Assembly: GCA_934481355.1 (NCBI GenBank)
Contig: CAKSPH010000004.1
Coordinates: forward strand, 1-64,000
Length of the DNA stretch: 64,000 nt
Reading direction: 5' to 3'
Source of the DNA: an uncultured Oscillospiraceae bacterium
Lineage (GTDB): Bacteria > Bacillota > Clostridia > Oscillospirales > Ruminococcaceae
The translations under genes and the position numbers were made by a program. The number at the start of each line of letters is the position of its first letter. Positions within the stretch are counted from its first letter, which is position 1. This document shows, in pieces, positions 8,966 through 16,636 of the stretch. Below the pieces are notes generated by a model. The model ran no database searches, was not told where the DNA came from, and saw only the letters and a list, made by a program, of their open reading frames with translations.

Positions 8966-9402
8966 TACTGTTCAGCAGCCTGTCCGCTCTCTGCCTGCGC
9001 GGTCGCCGCCGTATCGCTGTTGGAGGAAGCCTCGGCAGTTGCCGGCTTGCTTTCCTCGGCTGTTCCCGCTGCGCCAGCATCGGAAGCGGTGCTGTCCACG
9101 CTTGTAGAAATGCTGGAAGTATCGGAGCTTGCGGAGCTGTCATTTCTGGAACCGCCCAGATAAACGTTCACGATGTTAACAACAAGCGCCAGGACAAAGA
9201 ACACGATAGCCGCGGTGGTCATTGCCTTATTGAGCATTGCCTCCTTGGTTCTGCCGGAATTCTTTCCGTAATAGTTGTCGCTGGAATTACCGGAAATGGT
9301 CTGTGACATCTGAGTCTTGGTGTCCTGCATAAGAACCACTATAACGATAAATACACAAGCGATTATCAGAACGATAGCGCTGATTATTTCAAAAATTCCC
9401 AT
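8965..9402 (-). CDS. secG: Preprotein translocase subunit SecG
   Basis: 145 aa. Two membrane helices (about 4-25 and 60-82) flank the family loop, and the first contains the VIVVLMQDTK segment typical of SecG. SecG sits with SecY/SecE in the Sec channel. The protein is about twice the usual length because of a 60-residue Ser/Ala/Thr/Glu-rich tail after the second helix. The tail is low-complexity and probably disordered. AT-rich DNA and its own promoter lie upstream. Confidence 0.9.
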   Translation of the reverse strand: MGIFEIISAIVLIIACVFIVIVVLMQDTKTQMSQTISGNSSDNYYGKNSGRTKEAMLNKAMTTAAIVFFVLALVVNIVNVYLGGSRNDSSASSDTSSISTSVDSTASDAGAAGTAEESKPATAEASSNSDTAATAQAESGQAAEQ

Positions 9403-9463
9403 TTAATACAATCCTCCATATAATTATGTACATCGACAGGTACAAGTGATATCATACTAATCA

Positions 9464-9492
9464 AGTATACCACATATTCTCATAAAATGCAA
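9464..9492 (-). promoter_or_regulatory. Sigma-A promoter of secG
   Basis: Minus strand TTGCAT (9492-9487), 17-bp spacer, TATACT (9469-9464). Confidence 0.7.
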
Positions 9493-9531
9493 GTGTTTTT
9501 TGAAAATTTTTTTTGAAAATGCGCCAGGTTC

Positions 9532-9569
9532 ATGCCGCAGTAAATGTATTCCCGGGCTGCCTGCGGCAT
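9532..9569. other. Inverted repeat upstream of the DUF368 gene
   Basis: ATGCCGCAG (9532-9540) and CTGCGGCAT (9561-9569) are perfect inverted arms around a 20-nt centre. They end 2 bp before a TATAAT at 9572. That box is too close to the start codon (9593) to be clearly the -10. The repeat may be an operator or a leader hairpin. Confidence 0.4.
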
Positions 9570-9592
9570 ACTATAATTAAAAAGGAGAGAAT

Positions 9593-10438
9593 ATGGATAC
9601 TTTAAAATACATCATCAGCGGCATTGGCGTGGGAGCCGCCATGACGATACCCGGAGTCAGCGGAGGCACTGCCGCAATCCTGCTCGGGGTATATGACCAC
9701 ATAGTACGGGCCGTCAGCCAGATTTTTTCTGCTCCCCGCAGGAACATTCCCCTTCTGCTGAGCTTCGGAGGCGGCGCGGCGGCGGGCGCTCTTGTCCTCG
9801 CGCGCCTCATCTCGTTCCTGCTGACTACCCCGGCGGAAATTCCGCTGAGGTTCTTTTTCCTCGGCGCAGTCGCAGGAGGAATCCCGCTTATCCTGCGCCG
9901 CGCTGAGATACGGAAATTCAATCCGGGGTCGCTGATTCTGGTTCTCCTCGGAGCCGCGTCCGTGTTCCTTATCTCAACGCTGCCGGAAGGGCTGTTCTCC
10001 CCGGGAAACTCAGGGCTCGCCGGGATTTTCCTGCGTTTTCTGGGAGGGATACTCCTGGCGGCGGCGCTGGTGCTCCCCGGGATAAGCGCGTCGCATTTCC
10101 TTTATATGCTGGGACTGTACGACGATGTTATCGGCAGGCTCGGAAGCTTCGACCTGCTGCCGCTTCTCCCAATGGCGGCGGGAGTCCTTGTGGGAACTTT
10201 TCTTTCAGCGCGGGCGCTTGAAACTCTGTTTGAGCGCCACAAAACCGGGACGTATCTTGTGATACTCGGGTTCGTGCTCGCTTCACTGCGGGAGCTCCTG
10301 CCCTCTGCCGCGGACGGGGTACAGCTTTCCACTGGAGCAATATGCGCGGCGGTTGGATTCCTCGCGGTATTCATGCTCCAGATCAGCCCGGGAAAGAAAA
10401 ATGTCAAAAAGTCCAGATATAGTGCAAGAAACAGTTGA
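9593..10438 (+). CDS. DUF368 polytopic membrane protein (PopT-type family)
   Basis: 281 aa with about 8 hydrophobic segments and the family hallmark TIPGVSGGTAAILLGVYD near the N-terminus, echoed by VLPGISASHFLYMLGLYD near residue 160. The two halves form an internal repeat. Members of DUF368 have been shown to recycle undecaprenyl phosphate across the membrane in some bacteria; that role here is by family. AAGGAG lies 8 nt before the ATG. The coding end overlaps the -35 box of the next gene. Confidence 0.85.
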   Translation: MDTLKYIISGIGVGAAMTIPGVSGGTAAILLGVYDHIVRAVSQIFSAPRRNIPLLLSFGGGAAAGALVLARLISFLLTTPAEIPLRFFFLGAVAGGIPLILRRAEIRKFNPGSLILVLLGAASVFLISTLPEGLFSPGNSGLAGIFLRFLGGILLAAALVLPGISASHFLYMLGLYDDVIGRLGSFDLLPLLPMAAGVLVGTFLSARALETLFERHKTGTYLVILGFVLASLRELLPSAADGVQLSTGAICAAVGFLAVFMLQISPGKKNVKKSRYSARNS

Positions 10439-10471
10439 CAAACGCATGATATTGTGATACAATAGTATCAC
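10435..10471 (+). promoter_or_regulatory. Consensus promoter with overlapping palindrome
   Basis: TTGACA (10435-10440), exactly 17 bp, TACAAT (10458-10463). The inverted repeat GTGATAC/GTATCAC (10454-10460, 10465-10471) covers the -10 box, as expected of a repressor operator. The spacer also contains GCATGATATTGTGA, only loosely like an NrdR box. Confidence 0.8.
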
Positions 10472-10490
10472 AGCAAAAGAGGTGATTATC

Positions 10491-10757
10491 ATGAAAATAA
10501 ATGTTACAGGCGGGAGCCTGCCCCAGCAGGAAATTGACTACTACACCGAGGCGGCTCTGAAAAAATATCCGAACCGCAACATAACTGCCATCGACCTCGA
10601 TGTTGACGGCGACTATATTAACGCGACCTATCACTTCTGCGACCAGCCGTTCGAGAGGATTCGCAGAATAACAGGCTACCTTGTCGGAACTCTGGACAGA
10701 TTCAACAACGCAAAGCGCGCCGAGGAAGCCGACCGTGTAAAGCACGGGCTTAACTGA
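10491..10757 (+). CDS. Small protein resembling the C-terminal tail of NrdD
   Basis: 88 aa. The ATG at 10491 is preferred to the GTG at 10482 because AGAGGTGAT sits 5-8 nt before it. The first half is MKINVTGGSLPQQEID plus an acidic beta-rich segment. The second half, FERIRRITGYLVG...RFNNAKRAE...RVKH, closely recalls the extreme C-terminus of class III ribonucleotide reductase NrdD. It lacks the zinc-binding cysteines and the glycyl-radical site, so it cannot be a reductase. The similarity is from memory. The function is unknown. It is transcribed alone between a consensus promoter and a terminator. Confidence 0.6.
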   Translation: MKINVTGGSLPQQEIDYYTEAALKKYPNRNITAIDLDVDGDYINATYHFCDQPFERIRRITGYLVGTLDRFNNAKRAEEADRVKHGLN

Positions 10758-10759
10758 TA

Positions 10760-10792
10760 AAAAATGCCTCCGTTTCAGCGGAGGTATTTTTT
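10760..10792. terminator. Intrinsic terminator after the NrdD-tail gene
   Basis: TGCCTCCG...CGGAGGTA hairpin flanked by an A-run and TTTTTT. It can act on both strands. Confidence 0.85.
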
Positions 10793-10810
10793 AGGACAAA
10801 AATCGGACAG

Positions 10811-10842
10811 AAAAATTCCCCCGCACATAAAATGCGGGGGAA
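10811..10842 (-). terminator. Terminator of the sugar ABC operon
   Basis: Minus-strand TTCCCCCGCA/TGCGGGGGAA perfect 10-bp stem with a 7-nt loop, followed by five Ts. Confidence 0.9.
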
Positions 10843-10856
10843 AAGTTTCGAAAAAA

Positions 10857-11759
10857 TCAGCCCTTGACTGCACCGAGGGTAACACCCTTAACGATGTACT
10901 TGGAAAGGATAAGATAAACAACAACTACCGGAATGATGGAAAGTGTGATAGCGAGGTATCTTACACCGAAGTCGGTCAGCTTATCGTTACTAAGGATAGC
11001 TGTAACCATCATAGGCATGGTCTTCTGTTCCAGCTTACCGGAAAGAAGCAGCATGGAAGGCGTATAGTAGTTGTTCCAGCTTGCCACGAATGCGAATATA
11101 GCCTGTACTGCAAAAGCCGGCTTGAAGATAGGCAGAGCGATCTGAAGGAACGTTCTGAACTCGCCGCAGCCGTCGATTCTCGCAGCCTCAACTACATCAA
11201 GCGGGAACGAGGATCTCATGTACTGAAGCATGAAGAACACTACCGCGGGAGCCGCAATAGCAGGAAGTATCAGAGGCAGGTAGTTATCATACAGCTTGAT
11301 CTTAACCATGAACTGTAAGAAACCTGTGGATACGACCTGAGTCGGGATCATCATTATTGCAAGAATAAATGTGGTCGCGAACTTCTTGAGCTTGAAATCA
11401 TAAACGGTAAGTCCGTATGCTGTCAGTCCGGAGAAGAATACAGTCAGAATGGTGGAGAAAACAGCGATTACAAGGCTGTTTCTGTAACCTATCAGCACAT
11501 TGTAAGTATCTGTATAAGCGCCGTTCTGGATTGTCGGGTCGTTCAGCTTGCTGATGTTGTCGAAAAGGCTGCCACCCGGGAGGAACGATACGCCGTTCGC
11601 AATGATATCAGCCGTATCTCTCGTCGAATTGATGACGATTATGTAGATAGGAAGCAGGCAGACGATCGTAAGAAGCAGGCAGACGATAAATCTTATCGTG
11701 GAATGGAGCATTATCGAACGTCTGTAAGCCTTGTTTGAATTGTTGTATGAATCAGCCAT
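10857..11759 (-). CDS. Carbohydrate ABC transporter permease, MalG type
   Basis: 300 aa with six predicted membrane helices. The cytoplasmic EAA loop VEAARIDGCGEFRTFLQIALPIFKP (about 195-219) couples to the ATPase. It is the distal gene of a binding protein-MalF-MalG operon, 12 nt after the partner permease, with GGGGGAG as the ribosome binding site. No ATPase gene is present; in Clostridia such importers usually share an MsmX-like ATPase encoded elsewhere. The sugar is not identifiable. Confidence 0.9.
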   Translation of the reverse strand: MADSYNNSNKAYRRSIMLHSTIRFIVCLLLTIVCLLPIYIIVINSTRDTADIIANGVSFLPGGSLFDNISKLNDPTIQNGAYTDTYNVLIGYRNSLVIAVFSTILTVFFSGLTAYGLTVYDFKLKKFATTFILAIMMIPTQVVSTGFLQFMVKIKLYDNYLPLILPAIAAPAVVFFMLQYMRSSFPLDVVEAARIDGCGEFRTFLQIALPIFKPAFAVQAIFAFVASWNNYYTPSMLLLSGKLEQKTMPMMVTAILSNDKLTDFGVRYLAITLSIIPVVVVYLILSKYIVKGVTLGAVKG

Positions 11760-11771
11760 TTTGCTCCCCCC

Positions 11772-12737
11772 TTACTTTGCCTTGCGCTTCTTAACGGGCG
11801 CAGTGGAATCAGTGTTGAATCTGTAAATAATGACGCCAAGCACAGCGGTGATTACAAACAGTACAACAGAAGCAGCAGCAGAGTAACCATAGTTCGGAGA
11901 AGCCTGGTGGAAGTACTGATAAATGAATACCGCGCCAGTTTCAAGGGAAGGTCTGATCGTTCTGCCTTCGTGGAGCAGATAAGGGATATCGAACATCTGC
12001 AGACCACCGATCATTGATGTGATGAACACATAAATGAAGATTGGCTTTAAGATGGGCATTGTTATTCTGAAGAATGTATTCGCACCGCTGGAACCGTCAA
12101 TATCAGCAGCTTCGTAAATCGACGGGTCGATACCGAAGATACCTGACATCAGCAGAAGCATCGTATTACCGAACCACATCCAGGACTGGATGAGCATTAC
12201 CAGAATACGGGAGGACCATACATCATTGATAAATGGAATAGGCTCCAGTATAGTCTGCCATCCGAGAAGCAGGGAGTTGATAGCTCCGTACTTGGAGTTA
12301 CCGAAGATCATGAGGAACATACCTGCAACAGATGCGGCAGTAATAATGTTCGGTAAATACATTACTACCTTGAAGAAGCCAGTGCCCTTGATCTTGATCC
12401 TCACATCGGAGAACCATACGGCAAGGAGCAGTGACAATACGATCTGAACTACGAAGTTGCCTGCCCACAGTATCAGGGTGTTTCCCAGAGAGTTCATGAA
12501 TTCGTTGTGAATAGCATTGGCTGCTCTGTTGTCGCCGCCGAAGAGGAGGTACTGGAAGTTCTGTAATCCGACCCACTGATCAGCAAAATTACCGTTGCCC
12601 TTGAAGGACAGGACAATTGTGTTTATCAGAGGATAGATCATGAAAAATGCATATGCAATGAAAAACGGCGCGATGAACATATAACCGTATTTTGCATAAC
12701 TTACCATCTTGTGTCTTTTTACGGACGTCGCCTGCAT
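11772..12737 (-). CDS. Carbohydrate ABC transporter permease, MalF type
   Basis: 321 aa from the start MQATSVKRHK. AAAGGGTG lies upstream, and the longer in-frame form adds 28 residues unlike the family. About six membrane helices are present. The EAA loop is YEAADIDGSSGANTFFRITMPILKP (about 222-246). It pairs with the MalG-type permease downstream to form the membrane pore. A 120-bp gap separates it from the binding-protein gene; that gap contains a short inverted repeat (GCTTATGGGC/GCCCATAAGC, about 12786-12809) that could moderate downstream expression. Confidence 0.9.
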   Translation of the reverse strand: MQATSVKRHKMVSYAKYGYMFIAPFFIAYAFFMIYPLINTIVLSFKGNGNFADQWVGLQNFQYLLFGGDNRAANAIHNEFMNSLGNTLILWAGNFVVQIVLSLLLAVWFSDVRIKIKGTGFFKVVMYLPNIITAASVAGMFLMIFGNSKYGAINSLLLGWQTILEPIPFINDVWSSRILVMLIQSWMWFGNTMLLLMSGIFGIDPSIYEAADIDGSSGANTFFRITMPILKPIFIYVFITSMIGGLQMFDIPYLLHEGRTIRPSLETGAVFIYQYFHQASPNYGYSAAASVVLFVITAVLGVIIYRFNTDSTAPVKKRKAK

Positions 12738-12860
12738 AATGCACACCCTTTCAAATAATTTTTTCGAGAAAAAATCACAATATACGCTTATGGGCCAAAG
12801 CCCATAAGCAGTATATTGCAATCATTCATGTATTAGGTTTTAGCGTAAACCGATTAAGGA

Positions 12861-14294
12861 TTACTCAACAACCAGCTCAGGGTATGCAGCTGCTACATTG
12901 TCCTTGAAGGAGTTGATAGCGTCTTCCTTAGTAGCGAATGTGCCATCGAGGTAGCCGTTAACGGAATCGTTGAACTTAGCCTTGATGATGGAGTCGTACT
13001 TTGTGATCTTGCCTTCGAGGTCGAGGTTGTCAAGAACCTTGGTGAGGATCTGATAGTGGTTCTGACCGTTGAGGAGCTTGTTGGAAGTCTCAGCAGTGCT
13101 CATAACAGTCTTGTTGTTTACGAAGTCGCCGGTCTCAGCAGCGTAAGCAGCCATGGAGTCAGCGTCCTTGCAGAAGAACTCGATGAATTCCTTAGCAAGG
13201 GACTTGTTGTCGCACTTGTTGGAAACACCGATGTAGGAACCGCCCCAGTACCAGCCTGTCGGGCCTTCGCACATTGCCATCTTAGCGCCGTTCTCGTCCT
13301 TACCCTCTGTGAAGTTGAAGAGGATAGAGCCTTCGTTGGTGGTCAGACCCCATGTAGGAACGAAGTCGCCGAGTGCTGTGCCATCGAGAACTGCAGCATA
13401 CCAAGCAGCATCCCACTGAGGAACGCCTGCGAGGGAGTGGTTGTCGTTCATGCTCTTAGCGATATCATAGAAGTCTTCAGCGGTATCCATAACGAGCTTG
13501 CCGTCAACTACCCAAGGCTGAGTTCTGTTGGACTGGAATACCTGCCACAGACCGCCCTCAGTAGCCTGGAGGGAAGTAGCGCCGTTGGAAGCCTCATAGA
13601 GCTTAGCACCTGTCTCCTGGAACTTATCCCAGTCGCTTACGAGTGCCTGCATCTCATCAGGAGTTGTAACGCCGAGGTACTGCTCAGCGAGGTCAGCTCT
13701 GTATACGAATCCGCCCGGTGTAGCCTGGAAGGAGTTAGCCTTGAATACGCCAGCGTCGTTTGTACCGTAGGACAGAGTGTAGGAGAATGCATCCGGGAAG
13801 TCTTCCTTGGAAAGACCGATAGCGGAATACGGAGCAGTCAGGGTGTCGTCATAGATGTAATCAGCAACCCAGTCAGCGTCGTAGATCATCAGGTCAGCGT
13901 CGCCATCGCCCATGAGATACTGCTTGTAGCCATCGCGTGCGCCCTCGCCGTTCTCACCGCAGGATACGATAGTAACCTTATCCTCGGAATAGCCCTTGGA
14001 CTTAAGGAAGAACTCTACCATCTTCTTGGTATCAGAGTTACCGGACCATGTAAGAATGGACAGTGTGGAACCATCGTCCTTCAGGTCAGCGGTATCTTCA
14101 GCAACGGAGCTGTCGTCAGCAACGGAGCTGTCGTCAGCAGCGGAGCTGTCATCAGCAACAGAGCTGTCGTCAGCGGCAGGTGTGCTGGAGTTGTCAGCAG
14201 CGGGTGTGCTGCTGCTTGTTGTGCTGCTGGAGCAACCAGCAAAGGACAGGACTGCAGCAGATGCGAGCAGAGCTGCTAAAAGTCTTTTCTTCAT
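12861..14294 (-). CDS. Extracellular sugar-binding lipoprotein of the ABC transporter
   Basis: 477 aa. The signal peptide MKKRLLAALLASAAVLSFAGC ends in a lipobox (FAGC), giving lipid anchorage at Cys-21. A linker of about 50 residues rich in Ser/Asp/Ala follows, with four DDSSVA-type repeats (DNA repeats at 14101-14172). The rest is a family 1-like solute-binding fold with a long acidic, aromatic-rich core, suited to oligosaccharide capture. It is first in the operon and has GGAGG upstream of the ATG. The substrate is unknown. Confidence 0.88.
   Translation of the reverse strand: MKKRLLAALLASAAVLSFAGCSSSTTSSSTPAADNSSTPAADDSSVADDSSAADDSSVADDSSVAEDTADLKDDGSTLSILTWSGNSDTKKMVEFFLKSKGYSEDKVTIVSCGENGEGARDGYKQYLMGDGDADLMIYDADWVADYIYDDTLTAPYSAIGLSKEDFPDAFSYTLSYGTNDAGVFKANSFQATPGGFVYRADLAEQYLGVTTPDEMQALVSDWDKFQETGAKLYEASNGATSLQATEGGLWQVFQSNRTQPWVVDGKLVMDTAEDFYDIAKSMNDNHSLAGVPQWDAAWYAAVLDGTALGDFVPTWGLTTNEGSILFNFTEGKDENGAKMAMCEGPTGWYWGGSYIGVSNKCDNKSLAKEFIEFFCKDADSMAAYAAETGDFVNNKTVMSTAETSNKLLNGQNHYQILTKVLDNLDLEGKITKYDSIIKAKFNDSVNGYLDGTFATKEDAINSFKDNVAAAYPELVVE
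14101..14172. repeat. Four 18-bp tandem repeats in the binding-protein linker
   Basis: Units of GCAACGGAGCTGTCGTCA type start at 14101, 14119, 14137 and 14155 with few mismatches. They encode the DDSSVA linker repeats, so unit gain or loss would stay in frame. Confidence 0.85.
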
Positions 14295-14419
14295 AGATTT
14301 TTTCCTCCCAAAATAGGTTTCATTCTGTTCCCGAAGGAACCTGATTATTCACCAAGGATCTCATCGGCATTTCTACTCTGTCTGGAGCATTTATATGCCG
14401 TGCCTTGATTACATTTGTA

Positions 14420-14448
14420 AGTTTATCATAAATCCTTTTATTTTTCAA
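14420..14448 (-). promoter_or_regulatory. Promoter of the sugar ABC operon
   Basis: Minus strand TTGAAA (14448-14443), 17-bp spacer, TAAACT (14425-14420), leaving a leader of about 118 nt. Confidence 0.6.
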
Positions 14449-14483
14449 GCCCCTTTTTATAACTTTTTTCACATGAAAATCAG

Positions 14484-14497
14484 GTAAACGTTTTCAA
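14484..14497. promoter_or_regulatory. cre/LacI-type operator-like site
   Basis: GGTAAACGTTTTCA matches the catabolite-responsive element pattern (TGWAANCGNTNWCA) apart from its first base. It lies about 75 bp upstream of the ABC operon start. Outer arms TGAAAAT and ATTTTCA extend the symmetry. Confidence 0.45.
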
Positions 14498-14624
14498 TTT
14501 TCACGAATTGTACATAATCACAATAGCCCATTTTCTTCTTAAAAAAATTACTTGTTTTTTCTATTAACTTAAATTATCCGCGAGATATGCGGGTTTGCAG
14601 ATTTGTTTGTATTACTTATTACCC

Positions 14625-14667
14625 TTGTAACCTCTTTTTGTAACCGTTTTGTAACCGCCTTGTAACC
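14625..14667. repeat. Four TTGTAACC direct repeats at 13/11/11-bp steps
   Basis: TTGTAACC starts at 14625, 14638, 14649 and 14660. The last three steps place the copies on one DNA face, the usual layout for cooperative binding of a response regulator or similar activator. The array lies in the gene-free stretch upstream of the sugar ABC operon. Confidence 0.6.
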
Positions 14668-14708
14668 GTTCATTTGTGCAAAGTGCCGAAAAATCATATA
14701 TTCGCTTT

Positions 14709-14734
14709 GTAAACGTTACCGAAAACGTTTCCGG
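14709..14734. promoter_or_regulatory. Palindromic operator-like pair around ACGTT cores
   Basis: GTAAACGTTACC (14709-14720) runs into CCGAAAACGTTTCCGG (14719-14734), a 16-bp palindrome with one mismatched pair and a central CG, as in LacI-family operators. It is 300 bp upstream of the operon promoter, so it may act at a distance or on an unmapped transcript. Confidence 0.45.
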
Positions 14735-14862
14735 GTTGTTTTTCCGCTGATTCCGCATTGGAATCACAAATATGCGTTTTCATAGAGTTACACGGAAAGA
14801 TTGCCTTTCAACCTTCTGCTCAACATCTTTCGTCATTTTTTACAATGGTCGCCTATGTTTGA

Positions 14863-14969
14863 GTGAAGAATGTGTAGAGTGCCCCGCCTGCTTCTTCAAA
14901 CATTCCTGTAAGGCATACAGCCTTACGGGGAGGCTTGAATCGCATTCGGCGCACTCTACCCATTTTCAC
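14863..14969. other. 107-nt imperfect hairpin, unassigned structured element
   Basis: The outer arms (14863-14882 and 14951-14969) pair over GTGAA, AATG and GTAGAGTGC with one bulge. TTCAA/TTGAA pair inside, and a 10-bp stem CCTGTAAGGC/GCCTTACGGG caps the structure. It could be a structured RNA or a decayed palindromic repeat. TTTAGAGGTGACC at 14984-14996 resembles the terminal repeat of the element at 15041. No known RNA family was recognised. Confidence 0.5.
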
Positions 14970-15005
14970 TTTTCAAACCGGCCTTTAGAGGTGACCCAAT
15001 GTAAA

Positions 15006-15029
15006 ATCCCCCCGGAAAACCGGGGGGAT
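15006..15029 (-). terminator. Strong GC hairpin, possible terminator of the carboxyltransferase operon
   Basis: Perfect 10-bp stem ATCCCCCCGG/CCGGGGGGAT with an AAAA loop. On the minus strand it is followed by TTTTAC, a weak U-tract. Confidence 0.5.
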
Positions 15030-15040
15030 CTATGACTATA

Positions 15041-15210
15041 TTAAGGTAACCTCTAAAAACCGGGACACGAGCAGATTTCGTATATGACTTATATCAGATG
15101 TAAGGCACCAAACCGCAGTAATACTTGATGTATTTCAAGGTTTGGTAACGCAACAGATGATATAAGTCATAGAAATCTGCCGTGAAGGAGGTTTTTAGAG
15201 GTTACCTTAA
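15041..15210. repeat. 170-bp palindromic MITE-like element
   Basis: Perfect 20-bp terminal inverted repeats (TTAAGGTAACCTCTAAAAAC and its complement) enclose further matched arms of 9 bp (15071-15079/15172-15180) and 14 bp (15083-15096/15158-15171), plus an inner ACCAAACC/GGTTTGGT pair. No open reading frame is present. The ends fit GGTAACC-type termini inside TTAA target sites. It lies 6 bp past the 3' end of the oadA-like gene. Confidence 0.7.
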
Positions 15211-15216
15211 ATAGAA

Positions 15217-16620
15217 TCAGACTGGGTGAACCTTGTTGGTCTTGTCGGCGTGATCTGCGTCGATGCCGACCTGTCTGTCACGGCGCTTCTCGAAGAACTT
15301 GGGAGCTACCTTCGGGAACATCGCGTAGGTCAGAACGTCCTCAACGGAAGCGTCCTCAACGTACTGCTTAACCTCTTCCTTCATTGCGTCGAACTCAGGC
15401 TTCAGGAGGTCAGCGGGACGGCAGGTGATGGGCTCCTCTGCACCGAGGATCTTCTTCTGGAACTCAGGGTCGATAGCGACAGGTGTTCTGCCGTATTCGC
15501 CCTTTACAAGGCCCTTGAACTCCTTGGTAACGGTCTTGTAGCGCTCGCCCATGATAACGTTGAACACAGCCTGTGTGCCGACGATCTGGGAGGTAGGCGT
15601 AACGAGGGGCGGGAAGCCGGAATCCTTACGAACGCGCGGAACTTCCTTGAGAACCTCCTCAAGCTGGTCTGCCTTGCCTGCCTGCTTGAGCTGAGAGAGC
15701 AGGTTGGACAGCATTCCGCCCGGTACCTGATAGATAAGGGCGTTGGTATTTGTAGCCAGCATGGAGGGGTCGAGCAGACCGCTGTCGATGTACTTTTTGC
15801 GGAGCTTCATGAAGTAATCCCTTACCTCGTTGAGCTTTACAAGGTCAAGACCTGTGTCGTGTTCTGTGCCCTGGAATGTAGCGACGATGGACTCTGTCGG
15901 AGCGTGGGAGGTACCCAGCGCCAGCGGGGACATAGCGGTATCAACGCCGTCAACGCCAGCCTCGACAGCCTTCAGAATGCACATGGAAGCAAGACCGGAG
16001 GTGTAGTGTGTGTGAAGCTGTATCGGGATCTTTACTGCGCTCTTGAGGTCCTTGACAAGGCTCTCAGCCTCGTAAGGAGTAAGCAGAGCCGCCATATCCT
16101 TGATGCAGATGGAATCAGCGCCTGCATTCTCGATCTGCTTGGCATAGTTCATGTAGTACTCGTGAGTGAATACCTCGCCGAGAGTATAGGAAATAGCCAC
16201 CTGAGCGTGACCCTGCTCCTTCTTTGCCGCCTTGATGGCAGTCTCAAGGTTGCGGATATCGTTCAGTGCGTCGAATATACGGATAATGTCGATACCGTTT
16301 GCGATGGACTTCTGTACGAAGTACTCAACGAGGTCGTCGGCATAGTGACGGTAGCCCAGCATATTCTGTCCTCTGAACAGCATCTGGAGCTTGGTGTTCG
16401 GCATTTCCTTCCTGAGAATGCGGAGTCTCTCCCAGGGATCCTCGTCGAGGAAGCGAATGCAGGAGTCGAATGTAGCTCCGCCCCAGCACTCTGCGGAATA
16501 GAAGCCGATCTTATCCATTGTGGAAAGGATAGGACGCATATCGTCCATGGACATTCTTGTGGCGAGCAGGGACTGGTGCGCGTCACGAAGAACGGTTTCA
16601 GTAATCTTTAATTTTGCCAT
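15217..16620 (-). CDS. Biotin-dependent carboxyltransferase, oxaloacetate decarboxylase alpha / 5S type
   Basis: 467 aa. A TIM-barrel carboxyltransferase domain begins LRDAHQSLLATRM (metal/substrate residues D13, Q16), followed by GGATFDSCIRFLDEDPWERLR, the KDMAALLTPYEA loop and the metal-ligand His pair in QLHTHYTSG, then a PYC_OADA helical domain. It exchanges a carboxyl group between pyruvate/oxaloacetate and carboxybiotin. The biotin domain is encoded separately just upstream. No membrane OadB/MmdB subunit and no biotin carboxylase are in the window. Pyruvate carboxylase subunit B is the main alternative. Confidence 0.85.
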   Translation of the reverse strand: MAKLKITETVLRDAHQSLLATRMSMDDMRPILSTMDKIGFYSAECWGGATFDSCIRFLDEDPWERLRILRKEMPNTKLQMLFRGQNMLGYRHYADDLVEYFVQKSIANGIDIIRIFDALNDIRNLETAIKAAKKEQGHAQVAISYTLGEVFTHEYYMNYAKQIENAGADSICIKDMAALLTPYEAESLVKDLKSAVKIPIQLHTHYTSGLASMCILKAVEAGVDGVDTAMSPLALGTSHAPTESIVATFQGTEHDTGLDLVKLNEVRDYFMKLRKKYIDSGLLDPSMLATNTNALIYQVPGGMLSNLLSQLKQAGKADQLEEVLKEVPRVRKDSGFPPLVTPTSQIVGTQAVFNVIMGERYKTVTKEFKGLVKGEYGRTPVAIDPEFQKKILGAEEPITCRPADLLKPEFDAMKEEVKQYVEDASVEDVLTYAMFPKVAPKFFEKRRDRQVGIDADHADKTNKVHPV

Positions 16621-16636
16621 TTCTGCTCTCCTTGAA

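Noticed and set aside
9572..9577. TATAAT as the -10 box of the DUF368 gene
   Set aside because: It would give a leader of about 9 nt that cuts into the ribosome binding site, and no -35 box is present at the right distance.
14772..15035. 87-codon plus-strand frame in the gene-free stretch
   Set aside because: It runs through the 107-nt hairpin and the GC-rich hairpin, lacks a ribosome binding site and has no protein-like pattern.
15226..16611. 461-codon frame opposite the oadA-like gene, and a similar 407-codon frame at 13056-14279 opposite the binding protein
   Set aside because: Both mirror well-conserved genes and carry no domain or ribosome binding site.
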